Assembly (NCBI GenBank): GCA_030427145.1
Contig: JAUHWT010000010.1
Location: 62,001-126,000 of the forward strand
Origin: Alphaproteobacteria bacterium
Lineage (GTDB): Bacteria > Pseudomonadota > Alphaproteobacteria > Rhodobacterales > Rhodobacteraceae
DNA length: 64,000 bases
Direction of reading: 5' to 3'
In this document: positions 35,551 through 44,539 of the stretch, piece by piece
Layout of the letters: the number at the start of each line of letters is the position of its first letter
How positions within the stretch are numbered: position 1 is the stretch's first letter
Position numbers and translations under genes: made by a program
Notes under the pieces: generated by a model
The model's input: only the letters and a program-made list of their open reading frames with translations
Databases searched by the model: none
What the model was told of the DNA's origin: nothing

Positions 35551-35660
35551 GTAGTCGGAACGAGGGACAGTGTTAAGAAGCAGGGCAGTTCCAAGCCATC
35601 TGCTTCCATATTGAGATGGGGAATGCCCGGCGCGTTTTCCAGACCTCTAAACAATTTGTG
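35521..35660 (-). ncRNA. Candidate structured small RNA between rlmB and the CoA-binding gene
   Basis: The ~115 bp between the rlmB stop and the terminator are not coding but fold well. Bases 35583-35592 pair with 35620-35628 (nine pairs with one bulge). Inside, 35596-35601 pair with 35614-35619 (six pairs, 12-nt loop). Further along the transcript is the 8-bp terminator stem and T8. The 5' end is not defined and no clear promoter was recognised, so it could be an independent sRNA or an RNA processed from the rlmB 3' UTR. No known family (6S, SRP, tmRNA) was recognised. Confidence 0.45.
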
Positions 35661-35668
35661 AAGCTCCC

Positions 35669-36478
35669 TCATTCCTGTTCCGTTCCCTTGGGTGGCCTGC
35701 GCGTCTGAACCGCGGCGAACAGGGCAACAGCGGCTGCGTTGGATACATTTAGGGACCCAAAACCGCCAGCGGAAGGGATTTTCACGTGGCGGTCGCAGAG
35801 TTTTCGCGTCAACTCCCGCATGCCCGGGCCTTCGGACCCCAGAACCAGGGCAAGAGGCCGGTTGCTGAAATCCGCGACTCCGGGGGCGAGATCATGGTCG
35901 GCCTCCCCATCGAGGCCGACCACGGCGTAGCCCATATCCTTGAGAGCGCCCAGCGCGTTGGCGAGGTTTGGAATGCGCAGGTAGGGCTGACGCTCAAGGG
36001 CCCCGGATGCCGTTTTCGCCAAAGCACCGGTTTCGGGCGCGGAATGCCGGTGTGGCGCAATAACGGCCGTAGCGCCAAACACCTCCGCGGACCGGAGAAT
36101 CGCTCCAACATTATGCGGGTCGGACACCCGGTCGAGGGCGAGCACCAGTCTGGTTTCGCCCTGCGGCGCGCAAACCTCGGACACGGAGCCCCATTCCAGC
36201 GGTTTCGCCTCCAGCGCGGCACCCTGATGAACGGACTGCGGATCGATCGGGACCGAGAACTTTCGCGGATCAACAATTTCCGGGGTCATGCCGGACGCCG
36301 ACACTTCGCCCGCAAGCCGGTCGGCGGCATTTCGGGTCAGAACGAGGCGAAGCTTTTCACGCCGGGGGTTCCTCAGCGCGTCACGCACCGCATGCGTGCC
36401 GAAAAGCCAGACGGTCTCCTGCGAACCCGCCCGCTTTGACCGCTCTTTTTCAATCGCCCAGCCGGGTTTTTTCGCCAT
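35669..36478 (-). CDS. rlmB: TrmH/RlmB-family rRNA ribose methyltransferase
   Basis: A 269-residue SPOUT methyltransferase, probably acting on 23S rRNA G2251 2'-O. An N-terminal L30e-like substrate-binding domain (about residues 20-95: GTHAVRDALRNPRREKLRLVLT) precedes the trefoil-knot SAM domain with LDRVSDPHNVGAILRSAEVFGA, LVLGSEGPGMRELTRKLCD and SLNVSNAAAVALF. The ATG at 36478 is chosen, with an AGG 6 bp upstream. Another member of the TrmH family cannot be excluded. It is transcribed away from the adjacent tRNA-Tyr. Confidence 0.88.
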   Translation of the reverse strand: MAKKPGWAIEKERSKRAGSQETVWLFGTHAVRDALRNPRREKLRLVLTRNAADRLAGEVSASGMTPEIVDPRKFSVPIDPQSVHQGAALEAKPLEWGSVSEVCAPQGETRLVLALDRVSDPHNVGAILRSAEVFGATAVIAPHRHSAPETGALAKTASGALERQPYLRIPNLANALGALKDMGYAVVGLDGEADHDLAPGVADFSNRPLALVLGSEGPGMRELTRKLCDRHVKIPSAGGFGSLNVSNAAAVALFAAVQTRRPPKGTEQE

Positions 36479-36628
36479 GTCGCGCCTGATCTCCACTCGG
36501 TTGCGGGGAATTACACACCCAAACCGGGGGCTTGCAAGGCGATCCGTGCAGATTTCGTGTTGACGGGCGGGTTCTGCTGGAATAATCCCCCGCTACCGTT
36601 TTGATGCTCCGGCGTCATAACACCCCTT

Positions 36629-36714
36629 GGGGGGGTGGCAGAGCGGTCAAATGCAACGGACTGTAACTCCGTCTCGGAAACGATACACTGGTTCGAATCC
36701 AGTCCCCCCCACCA
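36629..36714 (+). tRNA. tRNA-Tyr (anticodon GTA)
   Basis: An 86-nt class II tRNA. The acceptor stem is seven Gs (36629-36635) paired with seven Cs (36704-36710), A discriminator and encoded CCA (36712-36714). The anticodon stem ACGGA/TCCGT frames loop CTGTAAC, anticodon GTA. A variable arm and the T arm ACTGG-TTCGAAT-CCAGT are present. It marks the left edge of the signalling cluster. Confidence 0.95.
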
Positions 36715-36730
36715 TCCTTCCCCTACCGGT

Positions 36731-39274
36731 TCAGGCGATAATCAGAAGGACCCCGTCCATCGTCGCGTTGTCGCTGTCATAGGTCGGGTGCGCATGAACG
36801 GTCACCGAATGGCCGTTGTGCTCGCCGGATACCTGGCGTGATTTCGCGGTTTTGACGACATCGGCCACGAGATCTGAAAGCTGAACAAACTCAAGCCGCG
36901 GACCAACCACGTTCAGTGACCGGTCAACGTCATGGGCTTCGAGATGATACTCCTCGGCCACAAGCCTGCTGAAGCGGCGGATCCGACCGGAGAGATCCAC
37001 AAAAATTACGCCGGTGCGGAGAAGCTTCAGCACAAGTTCGGTGCTCGCGTTCAACTCCGAGAGGAGCGCGATTTTCCGCTCGTGTTCGGCACTGACGGAA
37101 ACCAGTTCCTCGTTGACGGCGTGAAGTTCCTCGTTGGAGCTTTGTAGTTCCTCGTTGGAGGCCTGAAGTTCCTCGTTGGACGCCTGAAGTTCCTCGTTGG
37201 AGGCCTGAAGCTCCTCTCCGCTGGCCTCGAGACGTTCCGTTACATGCTGAAGGGTTTCCTCGGTCAGGCGCAGGTCACGCTCAAGTTCCTGGATGCGCCG
37301 GGTCACGACCGTGACGTCTTCCCGGCTTACACCCGAGCCGTCGGCCTCCGGAAGAACGTCATTCTCCTCCAGTTCTCCCTCAAGCGAAAGGCCCACAAGC
37401 ATAATCTTGTTACGGGACACCTGGTCGAGGGCCTCAATGCGAATGGTACAGCGCTTTGGCTTACCGTCACCCATATCGACTTCGATAATGCGGTTGTACG
37501 GCTCCAACTGACCCTGACGCAGTTTTTCCGTTGCAACGTTGATCGAGAAATGCAGATCTTTGTGGACTATGTCCTCGACGGTCCAGTCCGCCAAATTGTT
37601 CATGGTGTCTATGAAGGCGCTGGCTGCGCCGAACCAACCCAGGACCGAGCCATCAGCGGCCACGAGGATCGACGATGGCGCGTATTTCTTCAGGAGTGCA
37701 TCGTAGCTTTTGATGAGGGTGTCGCGATTGCGGATTTCCGCGATATCGGCCACCACCGAGCGATCCCGTCTCGGAATGTGCTGCTCTCTCACAACCGGTT
37801 CATGCTGGACCGACCGCAGCTTGTTGGGCATGAGCCGGCGATCGACAATTTTCTTGTGAGACGATTTGCGGAACAGACGCCAGCGGTTGTCGACCACTTT
37901 GAACTCGTCCGTGAACCGGCCGAGGCTCTCGGATGATCCGAGCAGAAGGAAACCATCCTGGCGCAGACCGAACAGGAACATCGAAAGCACACGGGCCTGC
38001 GCTTCATCCTGAAAGTATATGAACAGGTTGCGGCATGAAATCATGTCGAGGTTCATAAACGGCGGATCGCTCAGGACATCATGTGTGGAGAAGATAATCT
38101 TCTGACGGATCATCGGGTCGACAACGTATTGGTCCCGATTTTTCTCAAAATACCGGGACAGCAGACTTTTGGGAAGCCGGGCGACGGATTCCTCGCTGTA
38201 AATGCCTGCAGAGGCCCGTTCGAGCGATGTGCGGTGAACGTCGCTGGCAATGATCCGAAAACGGCGCAGTGACCCCGCCTTGGCCAAAGCCTCACTCAGC
38301 TCGATGGCGATGGTATAGGCCTCTTCTCCGCTGGCGCAGGCGGGCACCCATATGCGGATCGGCTTGTCCGTAGACTTGTCCGCCGCCAGAACATCGAGTG
38401 CCTTCGTCCGCAGAGCCTCCATGGCACCGGCGTCGCGGTAAAACTCCGTCACACCAATCAAAAGGTCGTGGTAGAGTTCATCCAGTACGCTCCGGCTTTC
38501 TGAAAGTAGCGCCAGGTAATCTTCCGGATCGTCAATTCCACGCAGGAGGCGGCGCCGTTCGACCCTGCGGCGGACATTCGCGGATTTATAGGCCGAAAAA
38601 TCGACCTGATAGGCATCCTCCAGAAGGCGGAATATCGCAGCGTGGGTCGTAACGCCGGCGGGGGGCAGTTCCGGCTTGTGATCCCGGTCAACCATGAATT
38701 CATGGATCGAACGTGGCATGTCTTTGGCTTTGAGGACACGGTCAACGGCGCCTTCACTGATGGCCGCGAGTGGCATCGAACTGAATGAGGATTCCGACGG
38801 AGACTGGACGAGAACGATCGCCCCCGCATCGCGCAGTGCCCTCGCACCACGGGACCCGTCGCTGCCGGAACCGGACAGGATCACGGCCACGGTGCGGCTG
38901 ACATCCCGCCTGGCGACCGACCGGAAAAACGCATCGATGGGCAGACGGGGCAGATGGTCCTGCTTGGTAAACTCATGGGTTCGGAACTCGTCACCGTCGA
39001 GTTCCGCAATCACGCTGGGGCGGTTGAGGTAGATCGTGTCGGCCTCAAGCTTCAGCCCGTTTTCGATATGCCTGATCCTCAACCTGGATTTGCGGCCAAG
39101 AAGCTCGTCCATCATGGATTTGTAATCGGGCGACAGGTGCTGAATTACCACGAAAGTCCATCCGGACTCCTCGGGAGCATTTGCAAAGAAACTTTCGAGA
39201 GGTTCCAGACCACCCGCGGAGGCGCCAATGACCACCAGCGGCACATCCGTGCTCATTTCACTGGAATCGGCCAT
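36731..39274 (-). CDS. CheB-CheR fusion with coiled coil and PAS domains
   Basis: An 847-residue chemotaxis-type fusion. The CheB methylesterase (about residues 10-195) has the catalytic Ser in VIGASAGGLEP, His in VIQHLSPDYKS and Asp in SGSGSDGSRGA. The CheR methyltransferase (about 215-475) has GVTEFYRDAGAM and the SAM site WVPACASGEEAYTIAIELSE. A PAS-like domain follows (about 525-620), then a long coiled coil (about 655-735) made of seven-residue repeats ASNEELQ, and a C-terminal PAS domain (about 740-847). There is no kinase domain. Such fusions modify receptors or regulate a partner kinase; the role here is inferred. The CheB part lacks a receiver domain. Confidence 0.9.
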   Translation of the reverse strand: MADSSEMSTDVPLVVIGASAGGLEPLESFFANAPEESGWTFVVIQHLSPDYKSMMDELLGRKSRLRIRHIENGLKLEADTIYLNRPSVIAELDGDEFRTHEFTKQDHLPRLPIDAFFRSVARRDVSRTVAVILSGSGSDGSRGARALRDAGAIVLVQSPSESSFSSMPLAAISEGAVDRVLKAKDMPRSIHEFMVDRDHKPELPPAGVTTHAAIFRLLEDAYQVDFSAYKSANVRRRVERRRLLRGIDDPEDYLALLSESRSVLDELYHDLLIGVTEFYRDAGAMEALRTKALDVLAADKSTDKPIRIWVPACASGEEAYTIAIELSEALAKAGSLRRFRIIASDVHRTSLERASAGIYSEESVARLPKSLLSRYFEKNRDQYVVDPMIRQKIIFSTHDVLSDPPFMNLDMISCRNLFIYFQDEAQARVLSMFLFGLRQDGFLLLGSSESLGRFTDEFKVVDNRWRLFRKSSHKKIVDRRLMPNKLRSVQHEPVVREQHIPRRDRSVVADIAEIRNRDTLIKSYDALLKKYAPSSILVAADGSVLGWFGAASAFIDTMNNLADWTVEDIVHKDLHFSINVATEKLRQGQLEPYNRIIEVDMGDGKPKRCTIRIEALDQVSRNKIMLVGLSLEGELEENDVLPEADGSGVSREDVTVVTRRIQELERDLRLTEETLQHVTERLEASGEELQASNEELQASNEELQASNEELQSSNEELHAVNEELVSVSAEHERKIALLSELNASTELVLKLLRTGVIFVDLSGRIRRFSRLVAEEYHLEAHDVDRSLNVVGPRLEFVQLSDLVADVVKTAKSRQVSGEHNGHSVTVHAHPTYDSDNATMDGVLLIIA
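37104..37208 (-). repeat. Five tandem 21-bp repeats encoding the coiled coil
   Basis: Units start at 37104, 37125, 37146, 37167 and 37188; each opens AGTTCCTCGTTG on the plus strand and two units (37146 and 37188) are identical over 21 bp. Each encodes one heptad (NEELQAS-type). Low divergence between units suggests recent tandem duplication, and the array length may vary between strains. Confidence 0.85.
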
Positions 39275-39379
39275 TGGACTTCCTTCCTGTATTGGCTAAT
39301 CATTCGCGCCTGATTTGCTTGGCGTTTTACGATTGTTAACACAGCATGTGGGCTTTTCAATCGATGGGGGAACAACACG

Positions 39380-39745
39380 GTGGCAAGAATACTTATTGCA
39401 GACGATGATGCCGATTATCTGCGGGTATTCCAAGAGGGAATGGAAGCTCTTGGTCACGAGGTCGAGGGGGTGCCCTCCGGCTCCGAAGTCGTTCCCATGC
39501 TCAGGAATGCCAAATTTGATGTGGTGTTCCTCGATGTGGTCATGGAAGGCGGTGGGGCGATTACCGTTCTGCACGCCGTGAGGGAGTTTGACGCTGATGT
39601 ACCTGTAGCCGTGATTACGGGCCGACTGGAACTGGCTGATTCTCCTCTGTTTCTGAATGGCCTGCGCCTTGCACAGGCAAAACTGCAAAAGACCGCCACG
39701 CTGGCGGAACTGGATAACGTCGTACGGATGCTGACAAATCATTAA
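39380..39745 (+). CDS. Stand-alone response regulator receiver
   Basis: A 121-residue CheY-like single receiver. The acidic pair is DDD at about residues 8-10, the phospho-acceptor is D52 in VVFLDVVMEGG, Thr is in VAVITGR and Lys in LAQAKLQKTATL. It starts at GTG after GGGGGAAC. It has no output domain, so it probably acts by protein contact. It sits between the CheB-CheR fusion and a kinase gene, both of which are natural partners. Confidence 0.87.
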   Translation: MARILIADDDADYLRVFQEGMEALGHEVEGVPSGSEVVPMLRNAKFDVVFLDVVMEGGGAITVLHAVREFDADVPVAVITGRLELADSPLFLNGLRLAQAKLQKTATLAELDNVVRMLTNH

Positions 39746-39807
39746 AATCGCTCGGGTCTGACACGGAGAATCCCGCCTCAGAACACAAACGCCTTGAAAG
39801 GACGCGT

Positions 39808-42105
39808 ATGCTGTCCGAACGAACCAAGCAGACCAACAAACGCGACCGTATGCGCGGAAATGTCCGACAACTTGCGGTGATCTCGGACCTCGCGGCCGGC
39901 CTTGTTGCCCTGGTGGTATTGCTGGTTGGCTGGGGTGTCGGCATCGACTGGATCGTGCGTTTTGGAACGGGCGAATCCGCAATGGTGGCGGTGACGGCCG
40001 TTTGCGTTTTGCTGCTTGCCATCGCGCAGTTGATCAGGACGGTCAAACCCAATGCTCTGGTAGAAACCATCGCCGGAGCTTTCGCGGCGACGGTGGTGCT
40101 GATCTGCCTCTGGTCCTACGCCACAGGTCCGCAGGAGCTGCCCGAAACCGACCGGATGTCACATGCGACCGCCGCCAGCCTGATTATTGCGGCAGTTTCC
40201 GGTATGCTTCCTCCGACCCTCAGTATGCGCACCTGGCTGGCCACGTTTGGTCTGATTGTGTCGCTGATTGGGCTTGAAACCTACGCCGTTGATTCAGACG
40301 CGCTGCAGAACACGCCTTTTTTCACCGGCCTCTCCCTTCAGACAAGCGTCTGTCTTCTCTTCCTCTTCCTGGGTCAAATCCTCAGATACCCTGACCGGGG
40401 CTGGCTTGCGACCGTAACCGGTGAGGGGTCGGGGAGCGCACTCGTCAGAATGCTGCTGCCACTTTGCACACTTGCTCCACTTCTCCTGTTTTGGGGTGCA
40501 CTCAGGACAACGGAAATTGGCTGGATCGACCCGAATTTCAGGCTGAGTGTTCTGGCTTTACTGCTGGTTTTGGTCCTCGTGGCGATCCTCATACTCGTCG
40601 CGCGGTATCAGAACACATTGGACGCAAAAGAACGCACCGGGCAGGAGAGGCTGCGTGCGGTTTTGAATGCTCTTGATACCGCTGTCATTGTGATCGGAAC
40701 ACCAGGCACTCCGGTTTTGACAAACAAGGCGGCTGACCTGCTGACCGGACCGGATATGGCCCCGGAGGCCTGGCTGGCTACGGCGGAATTTCATGCGATG
40801 GATACGCGTGAACCTTTGGAAAAAAATGCGAGGCCGTTTGAGAGGCTGATCGGAAGGGGTGAAAGCACGTCCCTTTTTGTGGGACACGTGGACCGGGATC
40901 ACCGGGAAATGGCCCTTCATTTCACCTGTGCGACGGTCGTAGACACGGACGGTTCAGGCCCATTGCATGTCCTTGCCATAGCGGACGAGAGTGAGGGATG
41001 GATCCTGCGCGAAAACCTAAGCCGGGGCGAACGGTTCGAGGCCATTGGCCAGCTGGCGGGTGGCATTGCCCATGAGGTCTCAAACATTCTTGGGGTCATC
41101 CAGATTTCCGCTGACACGGGTCTGATGAAACGTGAGGTTTCCGCCCTGCGTCACTCGCTCGATACGATCAAAAGCGCCTGTCAGCGGGGGAACGAGCTTG
41201 TGACCCGTCTGACCAAGATGACGCGGGACGGTGGCGTGGCGGTTGGACGCACGGACCTGACGGCGGTCGTCCGACAGTCACTGGACCTGGTGCGGGCCTC
41301 CGTGCCGCGCCGGTTTGAACTGACAAGCGAGTTGCCCGATGAATCGGTAATTGTTGCGGGCGACCCCAACGACGTCGAAACCGCCCTGCTCAACCTCATC
41401 CTGAACGCGAGAAATGCGATGGTTGAGGCGGGCTGCCGCCAAGGCAGCATACATGTAAGCGTTGCACCCAGGGGTTCCGAAGTGCACCTGAAAGTGACGG
41501 ATAACGGCCCCGGAATGCCCAAAGACGTTCTGAAACGCGCGGTTGAGCCTTTCTTCACAACACGCTCAAAAGAGGGCGGCAGCGGCCTCGGGCTGTCGAT
41601 GGTCAGAAATTTTGCCCGGCGTATCGACGGCAGTTTTGAACTGGATTCCACCGAGGGACAGGGAACCGAGGCGGTGCTCACACTCCACACGGTGCAACCC
41701 GAGGAACCCGCCGAGCCGGAAGTCCGCGAGAAACTGGACCTGAATGGCCAAAAAATCATGATCGTGGAAAGCGATCCGCAGTTCCAGGTCATCGTGGCTG
41801 ACGCCATCAGTGTCATGGGAGCCAAAACCGGCACGGCCTTCACTGCGCTGGAGGCCCTGGTCAAAATGCGCGAGGGTGGGCCTTACGACATTTTGATGAC
41901 CAATGTGGGCCTGGCCGGGGAATTCGACGGTTACGACCTGGCGGTCAACGCGAAAGAGTTTCAGCCGGAGTTGCGGGTGATTTACACAACCGGTTACACG
42001 GAGCCGGTGCGGCGGGCGGACCGGATTGTTGCGGGTCTTGTTCTGCGCAAGCCCGTATCACTGGAAAAGCTGTTGAATACGGTCAGCCTGACACTTCAAC
42101 ACTGA
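39808..42105 (+). CDS. Membrane histidine kinase with degenerate C-terminal receiver
   Basis: A 765-residue kinase. The N-terminal membrane part has about six to eight hydrophobic segments (residues 25-270). A PAS-like region (about 280-390) is followed by the dimerisation helix with GGIAHEVSNILG, His422, and the ATPase domain (NLILNARNAM, DNGPGMP, GSGLGLSMVRNFAR). A receiver-like domain begins near 648, but its phospho-acceptor position is Asn699 (DILMTNVGLAG) instead of Asp, so it probably cannot be phosphorylated. The gene end overlaps the convergent GGDEF-EAL gene by 23 bp. Confidence 0.9.
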   Translation: MLSERTKQTNKRDRMRGNVRQLAVISDLAAGLVALVVLLVGWGVGIDWIVRFGTGESAMVAVTAVCVLLLAIAQLIRTVKPNALVETIAGAFAATVVLICLWSYATGPQELPETDRMSHATAASLIIAAVSGMLPPTLSMRTWLATFGLIVSLIGLETYAVDSDALQNTPFFTGLSLQTSVCLLFLFLGQILRYPDRGWLATVTGEGSGSALVRMLLPLCTLAPLLLFWGALRTTEIGWIDPNFRLSVLALLLVLVLVAILILVARYQNTLDAKERTGQERLRAVLNALDTAVIVIGTPGTPVLTNKAADLLTGPDMAPEAWLATAEFHAMDTREPLEKNARPFERLIGRGESTSLFVGHVDRDHREMALHFTCATVVDTDGSGPLHVLAIADESEGWILRENLSRGERFEAIGQLAGGIAHEVSNILGVIQISADTGLMKREVSALRHSLDTIKSACQRGNELVTRLTKMTRDGGVAVGRTDLTAVVRQSLDLVRASVPRRFELTSELPDESVIVAGDPNDVETALLNLILNARNAMVEAGCRQGSIHVSVAPRGSEVHLKVTDNGPGMPKDVLKRAVEPFFTTRSKEGGSGLGLSMVRNFARRIDGSFELDSTEGQGTEAVLTLHTVQPEEPAEPEVREKLDLNGQKIMIVESDPQFQVIVADAISVMGAKTGTAFTALEALVKMREGGPYDILMTNVGLAGEFDGYDLAVNAKEFQPELRVIYTTGYTEPVRRADRIVAGLVLRKPVSLEKLLNTVSLTLQH

Positions 42106-44017
42106 CAGGTGCGGCATCCGCGCGCTCGCCGGTTGGCATGAGGGCGGCCAGATCTATGCTTCGGGAAACCTCTGCGAGATGGTCGGCTGGAACCGCAGGC
42201 GAAAACAGGAAGCCCTGCCCGGAAGCGCAGTTCATTTCGACGAGGCGTCTGAGCTGATTGGGTGTCTCAATGCCCTCGGCAACAATCGCGAGATCCGCCC
42301 GCTTGGCGAGGCGAACGATGGCCTCCACGATGGCGCCATCCGTGGCGCTGTGTTCCATCCGGTCGATAAATCCACGGTCAATCTTCAGCACGTCCACCGG
42401 CCAGCCACCGAGATGCTGCAGGCCACTGTAACCCGTTCCGAAGTCATCGAGAGCCACCCGCGCTCCACGCAGGCGCAGTTCCTCAAGGGTTCGGAACACC
42501 TGACCGTTCCTCGGGCCAAGCATGATGCTTTCCGTGACCTCAATGACGATGGAATCCCAGTCGGGTCCGTTGGCGTCCGACAGAAGCGACTGAAACTCGA
42601 AAACGAATTCGGGATTCATCAGGTCGAACGTAGTCACGTTGATTGCCAGTGTTGGAGGTTTATTCCCCCGCCATTCAAGCGTTTCGAACACCTCGAAAGC
42701 CTGACGCACCATTGTATGGGTGAACTGCTCGGCATAGCGGTAATCGCTCAGGATGGCGGTCACCGTTTCCTGTTTCATCAGCCGCCGCTGGTCGTCCTGC
42801 CACCTGGCGAGCAACTCAAACCCCAGGCAGGCACCTGTCGCCAGATCGTGTATGGGCTGAAAGTGTGGCTGGATGCGGTCGGCCGATTTGGCTTCGCGGA
42901 ACTTGCGACCGATTTCGCGTTTGTTGAAACGCTGGTGAACCTCGGGTGAGAACACGGTCTGCACGCCCCTGCCCGCATTTTTTGAGACGTAAAGAGCGCT
43001 GTCCGCGAGGTCGAAAAGGGTCTCGAATTTACGGCCGTGATCGGGGAAGAGCGCAGCCCCCATACTTACGCGGCCCAGATCCGGCTTGCCAAGCGTCGCC
43101 GTGCTGCGAAGAATAGAAGTACGACAACGCAGCATCGAGGACTCGAGGTAGTTCCGGCTATGTTCGGGAAGGTCGAGCAGAATGCCAAATTCATCGCCTC
43201 CCAGACGCCCCACAATCGAGGTGTCCGGGAAGGCATTGCGCAACGCCTCTGCGATCGTGCGCAGGTATCCATCACCGAATTGGTGCCCGTAGAGGTCGTT
43301 GATCGTTTTGAAGTGGTCAATGTCCAGAATGATCAACGCCTTGCGCATTTCCGACTGACCAAACCGGACATTGGCATGGCTCTCGAATGATATCGAATTC
43401 TCCAGACCAGTCAGCTGATCAACGCGTGACTGTTTTTCGAGCCAAACGATGCGCTTTCTCGCGGCGACCAGTTCCAGTTCGAGTTCGAGCTTTCCGCTTA
43501 TGGAGCGCAGGAGTTGAGCCAGCATCCCGGCCAGCGCCTCCGCACGCCGTGTCATGTCAGGTGCGGGAACGAAATCCGGAATCAGGAGCATAGCGATGCT
43601 GCCCACCGGCGCGCCGTCGCCATCCCGAAGAATGCAGGACATGACGCAACCATCCAACCGCCCGTCCGAAAGGAGACGGACAAACTCGAAATCCGAGAGG
43701 TCGGCCCCTGTCTCTATGGCTTCGAGAAACTCATCGAGGTGTTCGTTGGCCAGCCTCTGCAGATCGGGGTCAGATCTGTTCAGGAAATCCAGTTTTATCA
43801 TTCCGGAATGCCCAGGGCACGCGACAAGGGCCAGATCAAGGGCGTTGAAACAGGTCAGCGCCAGCGACTTCGCGCAATCCACGACCCCCTGAAACTCAGA
43901 GGCATATACCGAGTCCCGCTCCGCCGAGAAACTGTACCACGGATCACTCAAAGCGCTTCCTCTTGATCCCGCCGGCAACAAATACGCTACATAAGGCGAA
44001 TAGCCCGGAATGCTCAT
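42083..44017 (-). CDS. GGDEF-EAL cyclic di-GMP protein
   Basis: A 644-residue protein. An N-terminal sensory region (about residues 20-190, GAF-like character, not certain) and a short helix lead to a GGDEF domain (about 205-355) with intact GGDEF at 273-277. The allosteric RxxD site upstream is lost (PDTS in its place). The EAL domain (about 370-630) retains the catalytic set: ELLARW, INVTTFDLMN, VIEVTESI, DDFGTGYS, LKIDRGFI and AEGIET. It may both make and degrade c-di-GMP, or one domain may regulate the other. Its 3' end overlaps the kinase gene. Confidence 0.93.
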   Translation of the reverse strand: MSIPGYSPYVAYLLPAGSRGSALSDPWYSFSAERDSVYASEFQGVVDCAKSLALTCFNALDLALVACPGHSGMIKLDFLNRSDPDLQRLANEHLDEFLEAIETGADLSDFEFVRLLSDGRLDGCVMSCILRDGDGAPVGSIAMLLIPDFVPAPDMTRRAEALAGMLAQLLRSISGKLELELELVAARKRIVWLEKQSRVDQLTGLENSISFESHANVRFGQSEMRKALIILDIDHFKTINDLYGHQFGDGYLRTIAEALRNAFPDTSIVGRLGGDEFGILLDLPEHSRNYLESSMLRCRTSILRSTATLGKPDLGRVSMGAALFPDHGRKFETLFDLADSALYVSKNAGRGVQTVFSPEVHQRFNKREIGRKFREAKSADRIQPHFQPIHDLATGACLGFELLARWQDDQRRLMKQETVTAILSDYRYAEQFTHTMVRQAFEVFETLEWRGNKPPTLAINVTTFDLMNPEFVFEFQSLLSDANGPDWDSIVIEVTESIMLGPRNGQVFRTLEELRLRGARVALDDFGTGYSGLQHLGGWPVDVLKIDRGFIDRMEHSATDGAIVEAIVRLAKRADLAIVAEGIETPNQLRRLVEMNCASGQGFLFSPAVPADHLAEVSRSIDLAALMPTGERADAAPVSVEVSG

Positions 44018-44539
44018 CGACGGTGGACATGGGCAATGTACGGTCTCCCTGGACAGTCGAGGGTACAGGGCACATATCAGGCAATATCAAATCTCATTCT
44101 ACACTTTTAACGCGATTAACACAGCCATAGTAAACGTAAATGAAGAGCCCAGCCTATTTTCATTGGATTAATTTCATAACCCACAAGCACAAGTTGTCAA
44201 TCGTCTAACGAGCAAAACACGCGTTTCAAGCCAGATATGAGATACTGACCAGTACGACATCATTAGTGTACGAATTAAGTCCGGCCTTGATTTTCATCGC
44301 TCCTGTAAACCGAAAATAAGGAGCGATATCCAACCGAGCGATGCTTTGTCTGCAAGGCAAATTTTACGCTAACACACGCATGTAATGCATCAGTTCTACT
44401 GAAACGCATCGATGCCATGAGTGGCAACAGTAAATATTTGTCAACAGTTTGAGTATATTTCGACTGAACCTATCCCAAAATTTTACTTTTCGAGAAACGT
44501 CCAACCATTTTGGTTCGGCCGCATAAGGCACCTTGAGAA
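44018..44539. promoter_or_regulatory. AT-rich divergent promoter region of two signalling genes
   Basis: About 520 bp, clearly more AT-rich than the surroundings, between the divergent GGDEF-EAL and hybrid kinase genes. TTAAC-N4-TTAAC lies at 44107-44120, 90 bp upstream of the GGDEF-EAL start, and the same layout occurs in the fliF/fliL promoter. No gene could be supported. The leftward and rightward promoters are presumably here. Confidence 0.5.
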
